NCBI RefSeq assembly: GCF_018223745.1
Contig: NZ_CP073653.1
Coordinates: 4,240,001-4,304,000, forward strand
Direction: 5' to 3'
DNA: 64,000 bases
DNA from: Clostridium beijerinckii
GTDB lineage: Bacteria; Bacillota; Clostridia; Clostridiales; Clostridiaceae
Made by a program: the position numbers and the translations under genes
Notes under the pieces: model-generated
Databases searched by the model: none
What the model saw: the letters and a program-made list of their open reading frames with translations, nothing else
What the model was told of the DNA's origin: nothing
Shown here: one piece after another, positions 54,001 to 62,197 of the stretch
Numbering within the stretch: position 1 is the stretch's first letter
How the letters are laid out: each line of letters opens with the position of its first letter

Positions 54001-55269
54001 GTAGTTACCTTTTTCCATAATATATGCAGCATCATCTTCGCTATAAGAAGACATCTCTGATGTATCATAACTTATTGTAATTGTTTGGCTTTGCCCTGGT
54101 GCTAACAAGTCTGTCTTACCATAACCAGCTAATTCTTGATATGGCTTATCTAATTTTCCGCTAGGTGCTGAGAAATATACTTGCGCAACTTCTTTTCCTG
54201 AATAATTTCCAGTATTTTTAACGTTTACTTTTACAGTAACATGCTTTTCATCAGCTTCTACAGATACTACATTCATATTAAAAGTTGTATATGATAATCC
54301 ATATCCAAACTCATAAGCAGGCTTTACATTAAAGCTATCAAAATAACGATATCCAACATAAATATCTTCTTTATAATCTTCTTGATCAGTGTTCTTATCA
54401 TTGCTGCTGAAAGTTTTAGAAGATGGGTAATCACTATAGTTTTCAGCCCATGTATCTGTAAGTTTTCCTGAAGGAGTTACTTCACCATCTAATACCTTCA
54501 CTGCTGCCGTACCACTTTCCATTCCTGCTTGAGACATTAGAAGAACTGAGTCTAACTCTGGAATTTCTCTTGCAAATTTTGTATCGATAATGCCCCCAAC
54601 GTTTAATAATACAATGCTATTTTTAAAAGATTCAGCCATCTTCTTAATATTTGCATATTCTTCATCAGTTAAATAATAATCTCCCTTCTTCCCAGTTCTA
54701 TCAGTTCCCTCACCAGACATTCTGCTTATAACATAAATTGCAGTATCCGCATTAGAAGAAGCTTCTATATCATCGTCTGTTAAATTATAATCTGGCAAAT
54801 TATATGGTGCCAAGTAATCTTTATACGGATTATTTTTATTTTTTTCATTCCAATCTGCTTGACCTTGATCAAAAGTTTTTTGATAATTATCTAACCATTG
54901 AGAGCTTGTTATATTATATCCTGCTTTTTCAAGTGCATCCGCTACACTTACATCATATCTCTCGTTTACATTTCCAGCACCTGCACCACCTTTTAGAGTT
55001 TTAATAGCTCCACCTCCAAATAAGGCTACATTCCCCTTTGATACTATTGGTAGTGCATTATTTTTGTTTTGTAATAGCACCATTCCCTCTGTTGCTGCTT
55101 TCATTGAAAGATTAGCATTTTTCTTTTCCCTCTCTGTAACTGCATTTGAAGTTGTAGCCCCATAAGCTGAAGTATACGCTGACACAAAAGATGTAACACA
55201 AGTTGTAACAAACATTGTACATGCTACTGCACTTGCCGTTAATTTACTTAATATAAGTTTTCTTTTCAT
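51100..55269 (-). CDS. Secreted GH3 beta-glycosidase with swapped domains and choline-binding-type repeats
   Basis: This 1389-residue protein carries a signal peptide (about 1-37). The GH3 C-terminal-type domain comes first (55-330: EGMVLLQNKNNALPI, FGGGAIKTLKGGAGAGNVN), then a fibronectin-like domain (330-440), and then the GH3 catalytic barrel (about 640-930: LADGPAGLRL, GMNIHRDPFCGRNFEYYSEDP, KHFAANNQE, nucleophile Asp885 in VVMTDW). This inverted order is known from some rumen-bacterial beta-glucosidases. Next come 15-residue TTTSPAGDETASTDD repeats (1011-1095), a Ser/His linker (SSGSSSHHHSSGS) and about six WYYL...G-M-TGW cell-wall-binding repeats to the end. It should hydrolyse beta-linked glucosides at the cell surface. 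Confidence 0.88.
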   Translation of the reverse strand: MKRKLILSKLTASAVACTMFVTTCVTSFVSAYTSAYGATTSNAVTEREKKNANLSMKAATEGMVLLQNKNNALPIVSKGNVALFGGGAIKTLKGGAGAGNVNERYDVSVADALEKAGYNITSSQWLDNYQKTFDQGQADWNEKNKNNPYKDYLAPYNLPDYNLTDDDIEASSNADTAIYVISRMSGEGTDRTGKKGDYYLTDEEYANIKKMAESFKNSIVLLNVGGIIDTKFAREIPELDSVLLMSQAGMESGTAAVKVLDGEVTPSGKLTDTWAENYSDYPSSKTFSSNDKNTDQEDYKEDIYVGYRYFDSFNVKPAYEFGYGLSYTTFNMNVVSVEADEKHVTVKVNVKNTGNYSGKEVAQVYFSAPSGKLDKPYQELAGYGKTDLLAPGQSQTITISYDTSEMSSYSEDDAAYIMEKGNYIIRVGNSSRNTHVGAVLTLDETVTTEQLSNQMKTDKSVQALSDKGVTPYSYAEEGNEIANAQKIQLYSQALDLIDGNNESKYDDETVTTYIANDAGKKETTTDAAANYKDVETDETIDENKNSTLDNVSNDMNIEKFLYVDNVDDTSAFKYDDNGAAIFDVSNSDETQSKSIMENKTLKNSVDNIETPSYKEIRENIDVKKDATLYDVYNKDITMEQFVAGLSTEKLANIVNGIGTAVSQTPVVGAQSNAVAGGAGETTGDYYETDGIPNIVLADGPAGLRLTKQYDKDGKTWYQYATAWPIGTLLAQTWDLDLMEEVHNAIGDEMVEFGVTLWLAPGMNIHRDPFCGRNFEYYSEDPFITGTMGLAATKGVQSHPGIGVTIKHFAANNQENNRNLVNETISERALREIYLKGFEMAIKGGQPMSIMTAFNKINGVFAGANYDLVTDIARGEWKFDGVVMTDWYSKAKPDESMHSGNDLIMPGATQDAIIKAVSDYIPAFNEDGYVASKTVYDYYGKGTSVEQWNDFTPSSDGDTTISTIVKKGIPLNDKVIEMINDGKASVEFAKSDAETTIETSFDNVQALLNTAASTDDTTTSPAGDETASTDDTTTSPAGDETASTDNTTTSPAGDETASTDDTTTSPAGDETASTGDTTTSPVGDETAPIGDTTTQPTEEQPEIIHPAEIATTTDAAVEVTLDPMTDTSRDRIVTYYGKYVDNNTIYLGDLQKSAMNVLNIIMQSTQFEKMYKDKGVKAKSYTEKYNDLKNYMTFDKGEITKDENGSGNNGSSGSSSHHHSSGSYSTSGDTSTTSNSNNANSNDTTAKNKWSKNLDGTWSFVNSNGEKATGWVQDGNSWYHLDQSGNMQTGWLKDADGSWYYLNNNGAMTTGWFKDTDGKWYYLSDNGSMKTGWLKDIDGNWYYLDNNGSMKTGWLKDANEKWYYLNTNGEMAVDTVIDGYTIDSSGSWIS
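51992..52243 (-). repeat. 45-bp in-frame tandem repeat inside the GH3 gene
   Basis: Five 45-base units (51992-52216) plus a partial sixth encode TTTSPAGDETASTDD. Units differ at a few bases; three inner units are nearly identical. The array forms a Thr/Ser/Pro/acidic linker and keeps the frame whatever the copy number. Confidence 0.85.
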
Positions 55270-55639
55270 TAATATTTCCCCCTATTATATTTGATATGAT
55301 ATTACATTATGTAATTAGAAATCATAGCCTTCGAATGACGAAATCTATTATTCAATACATTGTTAAAAGCCTCTTATTATTCAAATTTAATCCTTTACAG
55401 GTTTTGCTTCGAGTTAATTGTATATTTAAAGTAACTATTTTAAAAACAATATAATGTTGTATCCCTACAAATAAAATTTAAGAGAAAAGTTCTTTTAAAT
55501 GATATGAAAACGTGTTAATATCTTACTGTTACTCATAATCTATAATATAAATATCGGATAGCATTTTATTAATTGGGATATAGCACAAGTAGTGTTTGAC
55601 AACTTTGGCTTTAAACCAACATAATATCTGCTACCACCA

Positions 55640-55679
55640 AATTAAATGCCGGAAGTTTTAATTCTTCCGGCATTTAATT
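55640..55679. terminator. Perfect 16-bp terminator-like hairpin in the 55270-56541 gap
   Basis: AATTAAATGCCGGAAG (55640-55655) pairs perfectly with CTTCCGGCATTTAATT (55664-55679). It is GC-rich in its core, unlike its surroundings. No gene ends close by on either strand: the GH3 gene starts 370 bases to the left and the GH32 gene ends 860 bases to the right. It may mark the end of a lost gene or a small RNA. Confidence 0.6.
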
Positions 55680-55878
55680 AATTACATATATAAATTTTTT
55701 CTGTTCTAATACTATCTAGAACCAAGACGCTTATCTTATTAAAGTAGAAACTTAATCAAAATTTATCGTTGTTAAGTTAAGTTTTTATATCTTAGCCTTA
55801 ATCAGATACTTGTCTTACTAGAATTTTCAATTTAAATTTATCATAAAAACATATATATAGTTAAAGGAATAAAATCCA

Positions 55879-55955
55879 GAAAATATCCTTGGAATTTATG
55901 ATCTTCAAGAATATTTTCTTAAATAGCTATTGGTAAAAATAGTTATTCAACAACC
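55879..55955. repeat. Hairpin repeat R4, copy B
   Basis: GAAAATATCCTT (55879-55890) pairs with AAGAATATTTTC (55907-55918), and the unit ends GTTATTCAACAACCT like copy A at 36766-36840. Confidence 0.55.
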
Positions 55956-56092
55956 TAGTTAATCATTGCAACGTCTAAATTGGGTTATTAAGTAAACAAA
56001 TTTTATAAAAAACAAATAAACCTTTCCTTTATGATATAATAATTTCTCTAAAAACAAATACACAACATAAGAAATGACTCAAAATATAGATT

Positions 56093-56329
56093 TTTGCTGA
56101 ATATATGGCAACCTCTTCTTCTAAATTAGTAACTATACTAGAAGAATTAAATTAAGTAGAGAGTGCATTACTACTTTGCACTGACGCGACTACTTTTGAT
56201 GCTTTAAAAAATTATGGAGATGTAGTTGCAATACAAGGCGTTGGATTTTCTGGTCATTTATCTATCCAATATGCTAACAATATAGACTTTAAGACTGTTG
56301 CTATTTCAAGGGTAGCAGATAAAATTTAG
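56093..56329 (+). pseudogene. Decayed fragment of an alcohol dehydrogenase gene
   Basis: This stretch is closely similar in DNA to 46738-46980 of the intact alcohol dehydrogenase gene. It reads FAEYMATSSSKLVTILEELN-stop-VESALLL, then TTFDALKNYGDVVAIQGVGFSGHLSIQYANN, then FKTVAISR and a stop. It has a TAA inside, a deletion of about 15 bases near KN-YGD, and no start, N-terminus or C-terminus. It is a relic of a duplicated or transferred copy. Confidence 0.85.
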
Positions 56330-56446
56330 AGTTATTTAACCTACATCCGCTAACACCTCATTATTTCAGCATACTCTATTATTCTTCACCATATTTATTA
56401 CAAATGATACCATTTTTCACTTAGATATTAAAATTTCGCAAAAAAA

Positions 56447-56483
56447 GAATATCACATTTCCATTGCTGAATAATGTGACATTC
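56447..56483 (-). terminator. Terminator of the GH32 gene
   Basis: GAATATCACATT (56447-56458) pairs with AATGTGACATTC (56472-56483), with one G-U. On the minus strand the stem is followed by CTTTTTTT, a strong intrinsic terminator 60 bases past the stop. It belongs to the ATATCACATT hairpin family seen at 22372 and 24423. Confidence 0.8.
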
Positions 56484-56541
56484 CAATCTACTAATTATTT
56501 TGTTAATTCATATATGATAAACTTCACCACCTTTTACTTTA

Positions 56542-59500
56542 TTAATTTGTTTCTGGGAATACTGCTTTTATAACTCCTGAATCGGCATCATTTGTTGCTA
56601 TTGCTCCATCAATCTTAAAGTAATCTTTAGGAACACCCATTATTGTATAACCTTCTTTAGGTTTGATTGTTATTGTTGCTGTATATACTTTATTTGCTTC
56701 AAATATTGCTGGATTTTCATTCCATTCAATTGTTGCTGTATATTGATCCGTATCATCAATTGTTGATACTGGAGTTTCACCTGTTACTGGTGTTGCAACT
56801 GTAATAGCCGCTCCTGTAGTAACTCTTATATCATTTCCTATAGTATCAGATATTGTTGATACTGGTTTTGCAACTGCTGCTCCTGTAGTGACAGCAATGT
56901 CGCTTCCTATAACAGTATCTACTGACTTAAATACTGTATTTCTAAATTCGGTATTTGCATTCCAACTCATTAATCCTACATAACCACTTCTTTGAGTGAA
57001 ATCTGATGTTGACAATAATTCTTGTCCATTTATAAAGTATTTTACTGTTTGACCAACCACATCTACTTTTAAATCATATTTTCCGTCTTCAGTTGGAGTA
57101 ATATTACCTTCTCCAATCAAACTTCCGCCAAACTCAAATACTTTCCAATGACCATTATTTGTTTGAACATTAAATACAAGGCTTCCATCCTTTGGATTAT
57201 CTTTACTCTTACTAAATAACACTAAAGATGGCGCGCAATTATCATCTGGATTTAATACTGTAGCCTCTGTTTCTAAATTATAATTAGCATCATTGGTTGC
57301 TGAAACCTTAGTGCTTGACATTGCAAATGTATCTCCAGTACTCTTTACCGCATAAGAAGTGTCACCTGTATTTGTAGCTGTCTTAACATACCATTTTCCT
57401 GCTCCAGATGTAGTAAAGTTCTTTAGACCTGTTATTAATCCAGGTGTAGCATCTGGATTAATATCATATCCAGATACATTAATTATTACTGGAGAAGCGC
57501 TACCACTAACAGGAGTTACTGTTAGTGTTGTTTCTCCTGCTCCCACCACCTTGAATGTAGTTTTCTTGCTATCTGTTCCATTTATAATTTGTACAACATC
57601 TTGATTTCCAATCTTATATTTAACATCTTGATTAGCATAAACAGTAAATTCATCACCCATGTTTTGTTCATAATTTGTTTTAACAATACCTAAGCTAGAA
57701 GTATCGCTGCCTGCCACTGTAAGTTTTGCATTTGTGAACTTAACATTTCCATTATAAATATTAAATCCAAAGTTTCCTGGCGCAGAGAAATTATAATCTA
57801 CTTCATCCATTAGCTTATCATTTATATAGTATTGTATATGATTTCCTTTCAACACTGCCTTCATATGATATTTACCATTTACATCTGGTGTTATATTTCC
57901 TGAACCATGTTCATTATCTGGAAGGTTTGCTCCTCCTGGGAATTTAAATAATCTCCATGCCCCTTCTCTTGTAAGATTAGCTACAACACTTCCTTCACTT
58001 GGCGAATTTTTCACTGCACTGCCTAACACTAGCCCTGCAGTACCTTTTGCAATCTCAACATCTGTCTCAAAAGTATATGTTGCAGTTGAATCATAGTTCT
58101 TTTCATCTAACATAGCAAATCCATCACCAGAACCATTAGCAACATAAGCATCACCATCTTTATACCAATCACTTCCAGATGCTTCAACATTGCTTAAACC
58201 TGAGAATGTACTTGGTAGACTACGATTTACAACTGATAATGTTGTCGTTTTTTGTAATTTTCCATCTTTAGATGTTGCAATTAAGTTAGTATTTCCTTCA
58301 CCTAATACTCTAAAGGTTGTTTTTTTATCATCCTGACTTAAAATTGTAACAATGCTAGGGTTTGATATATTCCATGTAACTCCTTGAGTTAATGTACTTG
58401 GAAGTACAGAAGTATATATAGTAAATTCATCTCCAACTTCTTTATTTAGGGCTGATTCACTTAATGATAATGCACTTGCATTTTCATTATTCCAAATACC
58501 CTTTAATGGATAATAAGTAATATTAGCTTTTGTATTTCCTCCAACTGAATATACCTCAATTCCAGTACTGTTACGATCTGGGAATATTTGTGCTGTACCA
58601 GCTACCTCACCATCATTCCCATATACTTCTACAGATGCTGCATCAACAAATATATGCAATTGAATCTTACCATCTGCTGTTTTATTTACCGCACTACTAT
58701 ATGAGTTTGCAAATGCGCTTCCACTAACTGGTGTTTTTCCTGATTTTGAACGATCAATTACTACTTCTCCTGTTTCTACGTCATACTTAACTATTGTTTC
58801 TTGATTCACATCTTTTCCAACACGTAGTTTAAATCCACATTCTGTTGTAGTTGCGTCTGGTTCAAATTCTGCTACAATTTCATATTGACTTCCTGATAAA
58901 TTATTTATATTGATAGCAGCATTATCTGCAGTATTTGAAGAAATTACACCATCGTATGTTGTAGGTGTTTGACGTAATGATTTATATTCCTCAATCGGCT
59001 CTTGTATTAAACGAATTCCATCATCCGTTTGAACCAATTTAAGTTCATTTTGTAAAGTATATGATCCATTAAATGTTCCTGTTATTTTCTTAACTTGATT
59101 ACAGTAATCCCAGTTATTCATCCAATTGATCATTATTCTTCTTCCATCTGGAGTACCATTTTCACCTGTTCCATAATAAGTTTGTGCTGCATATGAATCC
59201 TTACTAAAATTCATTTGTATAGCACCTGTTTCCGGAACAAATGTCCACTTTCCATCAACTTGCTTAAAGTCACCAATTCTATAATATCTTCCTGCTTGGT
59301 TTAATACCCACTTTTCTTGATCAGTTCCTTCAACTTTCATTTTGAAGAAATCTGGACATTCTGTAGTAATTTCAGGTTGCATAGCTTCTGGCTTCCAATC
59401 TATTAAATTATCTGATGAGAAAAATCTTAATGGACCACCAGCAACTACCATAAACCATTTTCCTGCTTCTTCATTATAGAACACTTTAGGATCTCTAAAT

Positions 59501-61035
59501 TCAGCCGGTCTCTTTAATGGATCATCAGTTATTTTTAAAACTGGTTCTCCACCACCATTATATTTAGTCCAAGTTCTTCCATTATCTTTGCTATACGCAA
59601 TAGATTGTTCTTCTGTATTTGACACTGTGCCATGAGCAACTCCCAGATAATCACATTCTTCATCTGTAAGTTTATTCCCCTCAATATGTTGAGTATATAT
59701 AGCTACCAAACCACTGCCACCATCAAAGAAGCCTGTGCTATCATTTTTATCAACAACAGCTGAGCCTGAGTAGATATATCTAGATCCTTTCCCCATAACA
59801 TCATCATCACCTGGCTCTAATGCAATTCCAAGTTCTTTCCAATGAATTAAATCTGTACTAACAGATTGCCCCCAATGCATTGGTCCCCATACTGCATCAT
59901 CTGGATAATATTGATAGAATAGATGCCATTCACCATTATAGTAAACCATTCCATTCGGATCATTTCCCCATGCCTTAGCAACAGAGAAGTGGTACTGATC
60001 ACGATAATCTTCTAGATAATTAGTTGAGGTACTTGAATCAACATCTTTATTAAGACTATCATTAAATATAGTCGTAGCCGATGCAAGTGCTGTTACTGCT
60101 GAATCTATATCTTTTTGCGTAAAACCTGTATTATCTGAAACTGCTTGTGCTGCATCAATAGCTGCTTTAAATATGGCCTTTGATCCCACTGAATATTGAC
60201 CTGCATCAGTTCCTTCTACTGCCGCTTCATATTTTGTTTTTGCAATTGTTATTGCATTTATTAGCGCTTCTTTATTAACTTTAGTGCTGCTGCTACCGCT
60301 GCTATGGTGAGATTTGCCACTACTTGTAGTACTTGTTGAGTTGCTTTGTTCACTAGTTGTTGTATTTGATTTATTATTATCTGATGTTTTATCGCTGTTA
60401 CCTTGAGTACTTGTTTCAGCTACTTTAACTCCATTTGAATTAAATGTCTTAGTTGGTACTAAATCTGAACCTATTGCTTCTCCACTCTGTGCAAATGTAT
60501 GAGTTGTTCCATTTATTGTTATGTCTCCTACCCTCATAGCTCCTGTAGTTTCATCTAAATAATAAGTTTTTCCATCTATTTTTACTACTCCAGTTTGCAT
60601 TGTTCCTGATGTATCTGCAAAATACCACGTACCATTATCACTAATCCAGCCTGTCTTCATTGCTCCTGATGGCTGCATATAGTACCATGTACCACTATCA
60701 TTTATCCAGCCTGTTTTCATTGTTCCTGAATTATCTAAATAGTACCATGCACCATTATCGTTAACCCAACCTGTCTTCATTTCTCCTGATGGCTGCATAT
60801 AGTACCATGTACTACTATCATTTACCCAGCCTGTTTTCATCGTTCCTGAATTATCTAGATAGTACCACGCACCATTATCGTTAACCCAACCTGTCTTCAT
60901 TTCTCCCGAATCACTTAAATAGTTCCAATTCCCTTCATTTTGTATCCAAGCTGCTGATGCACTTACTGAAGTAAATGTTGCTGTTGTCATAGTTGCAACT
61001 GTTATCGCTATTAACTTTAACTTTAATTTTTTCAT
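56542..61035 (-). CDS. Secreted GH32 fructanase with choline-binding-type repeats
   Basis: This 1497-residue protein has a signal peptide (cleavage about Ala28), six to seven WYYL...G-MKTGW wall-binding repeats (29-165), a Ser/His linker (SGKSHHSSGSSS), a FIVAR domain (about 255-330) and a GH32 five-blade domain. The catalytic set is nucleophile Asp359 in WGNDPNG, Asp515 in FRDPK and acid/base Glu559 in TECPDF. After the GH32 beta-sandwich come two Ig-like BIG2-type segments alternating with two laminin-G-like domains, and a C-terminal Ig-like module. It should cut levan or inulin outside the cell. The PTS genes directly upstream would import the fructose. A cre-like site lies at 61164-61177. 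Confidence 0.92.
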   Translation of the reverse strand: MKKLKLKLIAITVATMTTATFTSVSASAAWIQNEGNWNYLSDSGEMKTGWVNDNGAWYYLDNSGTMKTGWVNDSSTWYYMQPSGEMKTGWVNDNGAWYYLDNSGTMKTGWINDSGTWYYMQPSGAMKTGWISDNGTWYFADTSGTMQTGVVKIDGKTYYLDETTGAMRVGDITINGTTHTFAQSGEAIGSDLVPTKTFNSNGVKVAETSTQGNSDKTSDNNKSNTTTSEQSNSTSTTSSGKSHHSSGSSSTKVNKEALINAITIAKTKYEAAVEGTDAGQYSVGSKAIFKAAIDAAQAVSDNTGFTQKDIDSAVTALASATTIFNDSLNKDVDSSTSTNYLEDYRDQYHFSVAKAWGNDPNGMVYYNGEWHLFYQYYPDDAVWGPMHWGQSVSTDLIHWKELGIALEPGDDDVMGKGSRYIYSGSAVVDKNDSTGFFDGGSGLVAIYTQHIEGNKLTDEECDYLGVAHGTVSNTEEQSIAYSKDNGRTWTKYNGGGEPVLKITDDPLKRPAEFRDPKVFYNEEAGKWFMVVAGGPLRFFSSDNLIDWKPEAMQPEITTECPDFFKMKVEGTDQEKWVLNQAGRYYRIGDFKQVDGKWTFVPETGAIQMNFSKDSYAAQTYYGTGENGTPDGRRIMINWMNNWDYCNQVKKITGTFNGSYTLQNELKLVQTDDGIRLIQEPIEEYKSLRQTPTTYDGVISSNTADNAAININNLSGSQYEIVAEFEPDATTTECGFKLRVGKDVNQETIVKYDVETGEVVIDRSKSGKTPVSGSAFANSYSSAVNKTADGKIQLHIFVDAASVEVYGNDGEVAGTAQIFPDRNSTGIEVYSVGGNTKANITYYPLKGIWNNENASALSLSESALNKEVGDEFTIYTSVLPSTLTQGVTWNISNPSIVTILSQDDKKTTFRVLGEGNTNLIATSKDGKLQKTTTLSVVNRSLPSTFSGLSNVEASGSDWYKDGDAYVANGSGDGFAMLDEKNYDSTATYTFETDVEIAKGTAGLVLGSAVKNSPSEGSVVANLTREGAWRLFKFPGGANLPDNEHGSGNITPDVNGKYHMKAVLKGNHIQYYINDKLMDEVDYNFSAPGNFGFNIYNGNVKFTNAKLTVAGSDTSSLGIVKTNYEQNMGDEFTVYANQDVKYKIGNQDVVQIINGTDSKKTTFKVVGAGETTLTVTPVSGSASPVIINVSGYDINPDATPGLITGLKNFTTSGAGKWYVKTATNTGDTSYAVKSTGDTFAMSSTKVSATNDANYNLETEATVLNPDDNCAPSLVLFSKSKDNPKDGSLVFNVQTNNGHWKVFEFGGSLIGEGNITPTEDGKYDLKVDVVGQTVKYFINGQELLSTSDFTQRSGYVGLMSWNANTEFRNTVFKSVDTVIGSDIAVTTGAAVAKPVSTISDTIGNDIRVTTGAAITVATPVTGETPVSTIDDTDQYTATIEWNENPAIFEANKVYTATITIKPKEGYTIMGVPKDYFKIDGAIATNDADSGVIKAVFPETN

Positions 61036-61163
61036 TTTTTTACCCCTTTTATCATTATTTTTTAGAAGTGTTTATCCTTTGATTCTATAAATATAATTAT
61101 TTTAGTACTTTTAAATTTGTACTTTCATAAGAATTTACTGTACTATATGAACTCCTCTGCCTT

Positions 61164-61177
61164 AGGTAACGTTTACT
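61164..61177 (-). promoter_or_regulatory. Candidate cre site (CcpA) before the GH32 gene
   Basis: The minus strand reads AGTAAACGTTACCT, matching the cre consensus TGWAARCGYTWNCW at 13 of 14 positions. It lies about 130 bases upstream of the fructanase start, suggesting catabolite repression of the last gene in the unit. Confidence 0.6.
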
Positions 61178-61225
61178 TTACGATTAAATTCACTATATAA
61201 TCATGAGAATATTGTTTTTAATACA

Positions 61226-61297
61226 AGTATAGACTACCCTACTAATTTAATTAATGTTAGACCTTTAATTTATAATATTAATTAGGTAATCTATACT
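61226..61297 (-). other. Long intercistronic hairpin between levG and the fructanase
   Basis: AGTATAGACTACC (61226-61238) pairs with GGTAATCTATACT (61285-61297), with one G-U, and an AT-rich inner stem (TAATTTAATTAAT-type) continues it. No U-tract follows, so a role in mRNA processing or differential stability of PTS and fructanase messages is more likely than termination. Confidence 0.5.
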
Positions 61298-61354
61298 GCT
61301 ATAATAAATTTCAATTTAAAATGGTTTACTTAAAATAAGACTATGAATTAATGT

Positions 61355-62176
61355 TTATTGTAATATTCCAGACGCAACTCCTAAAATCCCTACTGCAAAC
61401 AATCCAAAGATTATTAATAATGGATTCACGTTCTTCTTTAATAGATACATACATAAAAATGTTAGTAAAAGTGGAACTAATCCTGGCATTAAGCTGTCTA
61501 GTACACTTTGAATAGTTGTAACTACTTCTTTTCCATCAGCTTGTGTATATTTAGAGAGAACAAAAGGTATATTAACAGTTGTCCATTTTGAAACAAGACC
61601 ACCTATAACAAGTAATCCAAGTACTGAAGCACCTTCTGTAAGATATCTAAGTTTATTTCCTCCCATATCAGCAACTAATTGAGTTCCTTTTTCATATCCA
61701 TAGAACATTCCATACCAGTTTGTTGCAAGTCTTATTGCATTGAATCCTATGAAGAAAATTAGCGGTCCAATTATACTTCCTGTAAGTGCAAGTCCTGCCC
61801 CTAATGCTGCAAGCACAGGTCTTAGTGTTCCCCAGAATATTGGGTCTCCAACTCCGGCAAGTGGTCCCATAAGACCAATCTTAACACCACTTATTGATGC
61901 CTCATCTATATCTGCCCCATTTGCCTTTTGTTCTTCCATGGCTGCTGTTATTCCCATAATTGGCGTTGCCATAAATGGTTGTGTATTAAAGAATTCCAAA
62001 TGTCTTTTAAGTGCTGCACTTAATTCGTCACCTTTATATAATTTCTTCAAAGCTGGAATTAATGTAACACAAAAACCTATTGCTTGCATTCTTTCAAAAT
62101 TAAATGATCCCAATAAGAAATTTGAACGGATAAACATTTTTACTATATCACTTTTATTTAATTTCTTTTCACTCAT
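61355..62176 (-). CDS. levG: PTS mannose/fructose/sorbose-family IID component
   Basis: This 273-residue protein starts with the cytoplasmic KLNKSDIVKMFIRSNFLLGSFNFERMQAIGF, the standard opening of EIID-Man proteins. It has conserved MGITAAMEEQKANG and GPLAGVGDPIFWGTLRPVLAALGA, and C-terminal membrane helices. With IIC it forms the sugar channel. It lies 21 bases after the IIC gene and 319 bases before the GH32 fructanase gene. The lev name rests on that gene order, as in Bacillus levDEFG-sacC; substrate could also be mannose or another hexose. Confidence 0.9.
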   Translation of the reverse strand: MSEKKLNKSDIVKMFIRSNFLLGSFNFERMQAIGFCVTLIPALKKLYKGDELSAALKRHLEFFNTQPFMATPIMGITAAMEEQKANGADIDEASISGVKIGLMGPLAGVGDPIFWGTLRPVLAALGAGLALTGSIIGPLIFFIGFNAIRLATNWYGMFYGYEKGTQLVADMGGNKLRYLTEGASVLGLLVIGGLVSKWTTVNIPFVLSKYTQADGKEVVTTIQSVLDSLMPGLVPLLLTFLCMYLLKKNVNPLLIIFGLFAVGILGVASGILQ

Positions 62177-62197
62177 TATTTTATCTCCTTTCTGTAA

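Noticed and set aside
55503..55517. cre-like site upstream of the GH3 gene (ATGAAAACGTGTTAA)
   Set aside because: Two mismatches at informative positions; too weak to list as a feature.
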